A stretch of 9,951 nucleotides of DNA from assembly GCA_964385635.1 (NCBI GenBank), contig CAYLPU010000148.1:1-9951 (forward strand), given 5' to 3'. A model generated the notes under the pieces. It made no database searches, was not told the origin of the DNA, and saw only the letters and a program-made list of their open reading frames with translations. Positions within the stretch are counted from its first letter, which is position 1. The number at the start of each line of letters is the position of its first letter. A program made the translations under genes and the position numbers. Shown piece by piece: positions 5,463 through 9,951 of this stretch. The stretch is from CAYLPU01 sp964385635. Its GTDB lineage: Bacteria; Chloroflexota; Anaerolineae; B4-G1.

Positions 5463-5954
5463 ATGCGCGTTGCGGTTTCGGTAGACGATAGCAACGGACT
5501 GGACAGTGTGGTGAGTCCCCACTTTGGGCGCTGTCCATACTATATTCTGGTTGATCTCGATGGCCAGGAAGTAAGGCAGGTCAACGCGGTGGCGAATCCC
5601 AACTACGGCCGGCACGCACCCGGGACAGTACCCACGTTCATCCAAAATCAGGGCGCGGATGTCATGCTCGCCGGCGGGATGGGTAGACGGGCCATCGCCT
5701 TGTTCCAGCAGTACGGCATCCAGGCGGCGACCGGGGCCACAGGCTCCGTGCGCCACGCGCTGGAGCAGTATCTGGGCGGGGTGCTGCAGGGGGCCGAACC
5801 GTGCAGCACGAGCCTTGGACATGACCACGAGGAGTCCTCAGTCGAAGGCGAGTACGAGCAGGACGAGGTGGGCCGGCTGCGGGAAGAGGCCGGGATGCTG
5901 CAGCAGCAGTTGACCGAAGTGGTGGAGCGGTTGGACAGGTTGACGGCAACTTGA
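5463..5954 (+). CDS. NifX/NifB-like cofactor-binding family protein (second paralog)
   Basis: A 163-residue protein. Residues 1-108 are the Nitro_FeMo-Co domain (MRVAVSVDDSNGL, SPHFGRCPYYILVD with FGRCP at 21-25, GADVMLAGGMGRRAIALF, EQYLGGVL). It then has a short potential metal-binding segment with Cys114 and H120-D121-H122 (CSTSLGHDHEE), an acidic linker and a C-terminal coiled coil (about 134-161, QQQLTEVVERLDRL) very like that of the preceding protein. The start ATG is 3 nt after the upstream stop, with GGGAGA in the end of that gene as ribosome binding site, so translation is coupled. It likely works with the upstream paralog in binding or shuttling a metal cluster; this is inference. 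Confidence 0.93.
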   Translation: MRVAVSVDDSNGLDSVVSPHFGRCPYYILVDLDGQEVRQVNAVANPNYGRHAPGTVPTFIQNQGADVMLAGGMGRRAIALFQQYGIQAATGATGSVRHALEQYLGGVLQGAEPCSTSLGHDHEESSVEGEYEQDEVGRLREEAGMLQQQLTEVVERLDRLTAT

Positions 5955-5955
5955 A

Positions 5956-6459
5956 GTGGCAGGGCTGGAAATCGTCACGTACTCCAATCCCATCCTGTTG
6001 AGCAAAGCCCGGCCAATCCCCAGGGTCACCCGGCGGGTGCGGTCTCTGGCCCGCGACATGCTGGAGACAATGTATGCCGCGTCGGGCGTGGGGCTGGCGG
6101 CACCGCAGGTGGGCGTCCAGCAAAGGGTGATCGTCGTGGACGTGGGCGAGAACCCCATCACGCTGGTGAACCCTGAGATCACCACTGCTGAAGGGGAGCA
6201 GGTGGGACTGGAGGGCTGTTTGAGCCTGCCCGATCTGGTGGGCGAGGTGCGCCGGGCCGAGTGGGTGGTGGCGAAAGGGCTCAATCGCCGTGGGAAGCCG
6301 ATCACCGTGGAGGGCGAGGGACTGCTGGCCCGTGCGCTGCAGCACGAGGTGGATCACCTGGATGGCATCCTGTTCATTGCCCGCATCGAGGATCCCACGC
6401 GCCTCTGGAGAGTGAGTGAACTGAGCGCAGCGGCCGAGAAAGAAGTCATCCACATCTGA
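5956..6459 (+). CDS. def: Peptide deformylase
   Basis: A 167-residue protein with all three deformylase motifs: GVGLAAPQ (44-51), EGCLSLP (86-92, metal ligand Cys88) and QHEVDHLDG (129-137, ligands His130 and His134, catalytic Glu131). It removes the N-formyl group from nascent proteins in the cytoplasm, and native enzymes use an oxygen-sensitive Fe(II). The length is normal. The start is GTG at 5956, one nucleotide after the preceding stop, with only a weak ribosome binding site, so it probably depends on translational coupling. It is usually found with fmt or priA; here it sits between NifX-like and ferredoxin genes. No other deformylase is in the window, so whether this is the housekeeping copy is unknown. 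Confidence 0.96.
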   Translation: MAGLEIVTYSNPILLSKARPIPRVTRRVRSLARDMLETMYAASGVGLAAPQVGVQQRVIVVDVGENPITLVNPEITTAEGEQVGLEGCLSLPDLVGEVRRAEWVVAKGLNRRGKPITVEGEGLLARALQHEVDHLDGILFIARIEDPTRLWRVSELSAAAEKEVIHI

Positions 6460-6501
6460 GGAGAAAGAAGATCGAGATCAGCATCTGATAACGCGAACGT
6501 T

Positions 6502-6559
6502 CACACGTGGGGCAGGTTTTCGAGCCTGCCAGCAGCCTGGCAGGGCTGCTCCACGTGTG
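6502..6559. repeat. Gapless nested palindrome (three-way-junction element)
   Basis: The outer arms CACACGTGG (6502-6510) and CCACGTGTG (6551-6559) are perfectly complementary. Between them, with no unpaired junction bases, are two hairpins. The first is 6511-6518 with 6523-6530 (GGCAGGTT / AGCCTGCC, one G-U pair, TTCG loop). The second is AGCAGCC (6531-6537) with GGCTGCT (6544-6550) and a 6-nt loop. A competing hairpin CCTGCCAG-cagc-CTGGCAGG (6525-6544) is also perfect. Separately, TTCACAC (6500-6506) can pair with GTGTGAA (6572-6578) at the edge of the ferredoxin ribosome binding site. It may be a regulatory RNA element or a REP/MITE-like insertion; a T-rich tail of only four bases makes a simple terminator less likely. 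Confidence 0.75.
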
Positions 6560-6592
6560 GCTTTTGCCCAAGTGTGAAAGAAGGTGATAACA

Positions 6593-7063
6593 GTGGTATA
6601 CGTTGACGAGGCACGTTGTACGGGCTGCGGCCTGTGCACGGATGTGTGTCCAACAGGTGCCATCAGCGTGGTGAACGGCGTGGCGCGGGTGGAGCAGAGC
6701 CTATGTCGAGAGTGCGAGGTGTGTCTCTCGGCCTGCCCTAACGGAGCAATTCTAGCGCTGCGGGAACCCGCCGGGGCTGAGAAGCCAGTGCCGGTGCGCG
6801 CGCCTGTACCGTCCCCAATCCCGACTAGGCCAGTCGCGCCAGCACCCCGGCCCAGCGGTGGTGTGTGGCCCTGGCTGGGTGTGGCGTTGGGCTTCGTCGG
6901 GCGGGAGGTGGTGCCCCGCGTGGCGGCGTTTTTGGGGAACCGAGGGCAACGATCTCGCCCGACGGTTACCCCATACCGTGCCATAAGCACTCCCGGTCGC
7001 AGGAGCTATGGCGAGCGGGGCGGCGGCCGGCGCTCACGCCGGCGGCGGCGGGGACGCTGGTAG
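6593..7063 (+). CDS. 2[4Fe-4S] ferredoxin-like protein with C-terminal helix and basic tail
   Basis: A 156-residue protein. Residues 1-55 form a bacterial-type ferredoxin domain with two cluster motifs, C9-x2-C12-x2-C15-x3-C19-P and C38-x2-C41-x2-C44-x3-C48-P. A Pro/Val-rich linker (about 65-88) follows. Then comes a hydrophobic segment, WPWLGVALGFVGREVVPRVA (92-111), that could be a single membrane-associating helix. The tail is very basic and ends RRSRRRRRGRW. It should carry low-potential electrons. The GTG at 6593 is preceded by AAGAAGGTGAT; an earlier in-frame GTG (6584) is part of that site. Its tail resembles the ends of two DUF5320 proteins upstream. Partners are probably the flavoprotein or the Fe-S scaffold downstream; this is inference. 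Confidence 0.92.
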   Translation: MVYVDEARCTGCGLCTDVCPTGAISVVNGVARVEQSLCRECEVCLSACPNGAILALREPAGAEKPVPVRAPVPSPIPTRPVAPAPRPSGGVWPWLGVALGFVGREVVPRVAAFLGNRGQRSRPTVTPYRAISTPGRRSYGERGGGRRSRRRRRGRW

Positions 7064-7109
7064 CCAGGATGTAAACGTTCGGCTAGTTGGCGAGAAACAA
7101 GGAGATCAC

Positions 7110-7572
7110 GTGGGGTATCGAGTAGAGGAAATCGACTTCGACCGCATGGTGGCTGAACTGCAGAGAGAGATCATCGAACAGGAACGGGCGATCTACTCGG
7201 ACAAGGTCATTGAGGAATTCTACAATCCCAAGAACCTGGGCCGCATGTCTGAACCGGATGCACGCGGGATCGTGCAAGGTTGGTGTGGCGATACGGTGGA
7301 GATCTACCTGCGGCTGAATGGCAAAGATCGAAGAGGCCACTTTCATGACCGATGGCTGCGGGCCGACGGTGGCCTGCGGGAGTATGCTCACCAAGATGGT
7401 GACGGGGATGCCGTTAGAGAAAGCGGGCAAGATCGCACCGAAGAGTCTGATCGCTGCCCTGGACGGTCTGCCCGAGGAGAGTATCCACTGCGCCGAACTG
7501 GCGGTGAACACGCTGCGGGAGGCGATTGCAAATCGGCCCCGCCGTGACGTGGAAAGCGTGTTCCATAATTAG
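7110..7572 (+). CDS. NifU/IscU-like Fe-S cluster scaffold, interrupted by a one-base frameshift
   Basis: Reading frame 1 gives IYSDKVIEEFYNPKNLG through GIVQGWCGDTVEIYLRLNG, and frame 3 continues KIEEATFMTDGCGPTVACGS to LPEESIHCAELAVNTLREAI. Dropping one A from the AAA run at 7323-7325 restores a continuous 153-residue protein. Its ligand cysteines are Cys59 (WCGD), Cys83 (DGCG) and Cys127 (HC), as in IscU/NifU N-domains; Cys89 is extra. IscU proteins assemble Fe-S clusters with a cysteine desulfurase, which is not seen here. About 28 N-terminal residues (charged helix) precede the usual start. The GTG at 7110 has AAGGAG five bases upstream. The frameshift may be a sequencing error, a real lesion or slippage; reading quality on both sides is excellent. 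Confidence 0.88.
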
Positions 7573-7632
7573 GTGTGAGAGATGTACGATGTGTACATCA
7601 AGTCTAAGCTAGATTACAGAAAGGAGCAAATA

Positions 7633-8982
7633 ATGGAAAAGGCTGACATAATCGTTGTAGGTGGGAGCGCCGCTGGTTTGACTGCCGGAATTACGGCGCG
7701 GCGTCACTATCCCGACAAGGAGATTCTCCTGGTGCGTATGGAGAAGCAAGTTCTGATACCGTGCGGTATTCCTTACATCTTTGGCACCGTGGAGAGTCCC
7801 CAGAAGAACCTCGTCGGCGATGCAGTGCTCGAAAAGAACAACATCGAGTTGCTCATCGCCGAAGCCACGGACATAGATCGAGAAGGGAAAGTCCTTCACA
7901 CCACCGAGGGTGACGTGGGCTACGAGCGGCTGATCATTGCCACAGGCTCGAGGCCTGCCATGCCGCCGATACCGGGGTTTGACCTCGACGGCGTTTATGC
8001 GGTGGTCAAGGACGTTGAATACTTGAGCGGACTCCAGCAGCGACTCGAAACCGTCGAGGACGTGGTCGTCATCGGTGGCGGATTCATCGGGATCGAGTTG
8101 GGCGACGAGATCAACAAAGCGGGTGACAAGACCGTCACCATCGTCGAGATCTTGCCGCACTGCCTCGCGCTGGCGTACGACGAAGAGTTCTGCGTCGAGA
8201 TGGAGAAGGTGCTCGAGTCCCGGGGGATCAATATCCGCACCTCCTCCAGAGTGGATAAAATAGATGGCGATGGAAAGGTGGAAAGGGTCATCCTATCCGA
8301 TGGCTCTGAGATCAAGGCCGATGTCGTGATCCTGGGCATCGGGGCTGTGGCCAATGTGGATCTGGCGCAGAGGGCAGGACTGCGCATCGGCTTGACGGGC
8401 AGCATCGCGGTGGACCGGACGATGCAGACGTCTGACGAGAACATCTACGCCTGCGGCGACTGCGGCGAGAAAATATCGTTCTTTGGCGGAAGGCCCTCGC
8501 CGCTAAAGTTGGCGTCCATCGCTACGTTGGAGGCGCGCATCGCCGGAGCCAATCTCTTTGGCATCAGGCGAGAGAACATCGGCACGGTGGGCGTCTGGTC
8601 CACGGCCGTGGGGGATACTGCGCTAGCCACCGCCGGGTTGACCGAGGAAATGGCCAGGCAGCGCGGTTACGATGCGGTCGCCGCAACCATCGCAGGCCCC
8701 AACCGTCATCCTGGCCTTATGCCCGGCGCGGCGAACACCAGGGTCAAGCTGGTGTTCGAGCGCAACTCCGGCGTAATCCTGGGGGGGCAGGTCATGGGTG
8801 GCCCCGCGGCAGGCGAGGTCATCAACGCCATTTCCGCCTGCGTGCAGAACCGCATGACGGCGGAGGACATTGCCATGTTCCAAACAGGCACCCATCCTGC
8901 GCTGACGGCCTCACCTATTGCTTACCACATGGTGAACGCCGCAGAGATGGCCATAAAACAGATGCGTGAGCGTGGAGGTTAG
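7633..8982 (+). CDS. FAD/NAD(P)-dependent oxidoreductase, CoA-disulfide reductase / NADH oxidase type
   Basis: A 449-residue protein of the pyridine nucleotide-disulfide oxidoreductase family. Domains in order are: N-terminal FAD site (IIVVGGSAAGLTAG, 7-20), redox-active Cys44 in PCGIPY, ATGSRP (104-109), NAD(P)H site VVVIGGGFIGIE (144-155), second FAD contact YACGD (272-276) and a C-terminal dimerisation domain ending with THPALTASP. A single Cys44 in CGIPY is the hallmark of CoA-disulfide/persulfide reductases and NADH oxidases rather than two-Cys disulfide reductases. Possible substrates are O2, CoA-disulfide, polysulfide or persulfide; sequence alone does not choose. ATG 7633 has AAAGGAG upstream, preferred over ATG 7582. 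It probably provides redox or oxygen protection for the Fe-S genes around it. Confidence 0.93.
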   Translation: MEKADIIVVGGSAAGLTAGITARRHYPDKEILLVRMEKQVLIPCGIPYIFGTVESPQKNLVGDAVLEKNNIELLIAEATDIDREGKVLHTTEGDVGYERLIIATGSRPAMPPIPGFDLDGVYAVVKDVEYLSGLQQRLETVEDVVVIGGGFIGIELGDEINKAGDKTVTIVEILPHCLALAYDEEFCVEMEKVLESRGINIRTSSRVDKIDGDGKVERVILSDGSEIKADVVILGIGAVANVDLAQRAGLRIGLTGSIAVDRTMQTSDENIYACGDCGEKISFFGGRPSPLKLASIATLEARIAGANLFGIRRENIGTVGVWSTAVGDTALATAGLTEEMARQRGYDAVAATIAGPNRHPGLMPGAANTRVKLVFERNSGVILGGQVMGGPAAGEVINAISACVQNRMTAEDIAMFQTGTHPALTASPIAYHMVNAAEMAIKQMRERGG

Positions 8983-8984
8983 CC

Positions 8985-9395
8985 ATGGCAAAGATACTCG
9001 TTATAGACGATGACCCTGATTTCCTCCTTGCCGTGCGGATGGTGCTCGAGGCCCACGACTTTGAGATGGAAACAGCGATGACGCCCGAGGAAGGGATCAG
9101 CAAGGTTCTAAGCACCGAACCAGACCTGGTGATCCTGGATGTCATGATGCCGACAGGCTACGAGGGATTCGACGTCGCCCGCGAGATCAGGGAGAAGCAC
9201 AAACTGATAGATCTACCCGTTTTTATGCTCACCAGTATACACGGCACCAAAAAAGTGCCCTACCGTTTCGCTCCCGATGAGCATTACCTGCCGGTAGACG
9301 TGTTCCTGGACAAGCCGATTGAGCCGGACCAGCTCGTTGACACGATCCAGGAGATGCTGGGTGAGCGCCGGGAGGAACCGGAACATCCGTTGTAG
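8985..9395 (+). CDS. Single-domain response regulator (CheY-like receiver)
   Basis: A 136-residue protein consisting only of a receiver domain: acidic pocket D8-D9-D10 (ILVIDDDPDF), phospho-acceptor Asp52 (LVILDVMMP), switch Thr83 (VFMLTS) and Lys110-Pro111 (FLDKP). No DNA-binding output domain follows; the last 20 residues are a helix and an acidic tail. A stretch GTKKVPYRFAPDEHYLPVD (87-105) is longer than in CheY and is seen in some stand-alone receivers. It starts 2 nt after the flavoprotein stop, with GGAGG in the end of that gene, so the two are translated together. No histidine kinase gene is visible, so its input is unknown. Confidence 0.93.
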   Translation: MAKILVIDDDPDFLLAVRMVLEAHDFEMETAMTPEEGISKVLSTEPDLVILDVMMPTGYEGFDVAREIREKHKLIDLPVFMLTSIHGTKKVPYRFAPDEHYLPVDVFLDKPIEPDQLVDTIQEMLGERREEPEHPL

Positions 9396-9431
9396 GACTG
9401 GTTTATCCAAGAGATCACGTGAAAGATTAGG

Positions 9432-9524
9432 ATGCGTTTCATTTCAGTTGGGAAGAAAAACCTTGAAAACCTTTGGGAGGAATGGATGCTCCAGTTTGCA
9501 GGACTCGCCAGGAGGATAGAGTGA
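9432..9524 (+). CDS. Possible 30-residue small protein or leader peptide
   Basis: ATG 9432 opens a frame reading MRFISVGKKNLENLWEEWML, then QFAGLARRIE, ending at TGA 9522-9524. That stop overlaps the GTG start of the transporter gene (GTGA). An internal ATG at 9486 has GGGAGG five bases upstream and would give a 12-residue version. The peptide looks like an amphipathic helix, and the stop/start overlap suggests translational coupling to the transporter. I do not recognise a family. It could be chance, since the frame is short and the first ATG has only a weak ribosome binding site. Confidence 0.35.
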   Translation: MRFISVGKKNLENLWEEWMLQFAGLARRIE

Positions 9525-9951
9525 ACACAGTCGGTAAAGTAACTGGGAGGATCAGAGATTTCATCTACAGGCAGAAACACAATTATCGGGTGGGCGCGGC
9601 GCGCTTATCCGCGAACAAGTTTCTAGTCGGCCTCACCAGTCAATACAGTGCGATATATACTGTGGGGTTGGGGGCCGATCCTGTGCAACTGGGGTCTCTC
9701 AGCAGCGTGGGCAGCGCGATCAGTGCCCTTATTTCTGCACCCGTAGGATGGCTGATGGATCGCCATGGCATCAAACGATTTTTTCTGCTGGCGGTCGTCT
9801 TAACAGCAGGTGGGAGCTTGCTCTATGCGCTAGCACACGATTGGCGATTCCTCATTGCGGCGGCCATCCTTGCTTCCGTCGCCTTAAGCCTGAGCAACAT
9901 GGGGTGCAGGGTGATCTGCGCTGATTCGGTACAAAGCAGAGATCGAGTGAC
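9521..9951 (+). CDS. MFS transporter, N-terminal part (runs off the window)
   Basis: The first 143 residues of a membrane transporter begin at GTG 9521 with AGGAGG at 9510-9515. No stop is reached. After a basic cytoplasmic N-terminus come hydrophobic segments at about 33-50, 60-78, 87-104 and 110-130. Between the second and third lies GWLMDRHGIKR (76-86), the classic MFS loop 2-3 motif A (G-x3-D-R-x-G-x-K/R-K/R). The substrate cannot be told from this part. It follows the receiver gene by about 125 nt and is probably in the same operon. Confidence 0.85.
   Translation, partial: MNTVGKVTGRIRDFIYRQKHNYRVGAARLSANKFLVGLTSQYSAIYTVGLGADPVQLGSLSSVGSAISALISAPVGWLMDRHGIKRFFLLAVVLTAGGSLLYALAHDWRFLIAAAILASVALSLSNMGCRVICADSVQSRDRV

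Noticed and set aside
5662..6453. Minus-strand open frame (263 codons) opposite peptide deformylase
   Set aside because: The plus strand has all three catalytic deformylase motifs. The antisense reading has no family resemblance and no ribosome binding site.
6511..6530. Resemblance of the first small hairpin to a tRNA T-arm (TTCGA in the loop)
   Set aside because: No acceptor, D-arm or anticodon arm can be built around it, and the loop and stem lengths do not match. The nested-palindrome reading explains every base.
7008..7109. Longer N-terminus for the NifU-like gene starting at 7008
   Set aside because: It would overlap the ferredoxin tail and read Ala/Gly-rich shadow sequence. GTG 7110 has a good ribosome binding site and begins conserved-looking sequence.

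Overview
The window looks like a piece of a moderately GC-rich anaerobic bacterial genome. A Chloroflexota (Anaerolineae-like) host is my best guess. The grounds are the gene mix (PadR, DUF5320, NifX-like proteins, ferredoxin and a NifU-like scaffold), GGAGGTGA-type ribosome binding sites, frequent GTG starts, and short palindromic repeats inserted into coding sequence. Nothing in the sequence proves the taxonomy.

Left third (1-3120), all minus strand, is an accessory and decaying region. In transcription order from the right it holds: a C-terminal fragment of an AlbA/Schlafen-type ATP-binding regulator with its winged helix (2817-3119); an intact MazF-like toxin with an overlapping small antitoxin (1902-2470); a second, frameshifted fragment of the same regulator family (1476-1890); and a DnaG-type primase core that lacks its zinc-finger N-terminus, carries an in-frame repeat insertion and has two TOPRIM-like units, the second degenerate (330-1583). 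The two regulator fragments share a 111-bp stretch at about 94% identity on either side of the toxin-antitoxin cassette.

Right two thirds (3166-9951), all plus strand, read as one tightly packed cluster behind a strong sigma-70-like promoter. The order is: PadR regulator; three DUF5320-like Cys/Gly/Arg-rich small proteins; two NifX/NifB-like cofactor-binding proteins; peptide deformylase; a 2[4Fe-4S] ferredoxin with a basic tail; a NifU/IscU-like Fe-S scaffold with a one-base frameshift; a CoA-disulfide-reductase/NADH-oxidase-like flavoprotein; a single-domain response regulator; a possible 30-residue ORF; and the start of an MFS transporter that runs off the window.

Most of the cluster concerns iron-sulfur or metal-cluster handling and redox chemistry. 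A PadR-controlled metallocluster/redox module is the natural reading, but the job of the DUF5320 and NifX-like proteins is not established. The most striking non-coding element is a gapless nested palindrome (6502-6559) between the deformylase and ferredoxin genes. It can fold as a three-way junction or into a competing hairpin, and a further competing pairing reaches the edge of the ferredoxin ribosome binding site.
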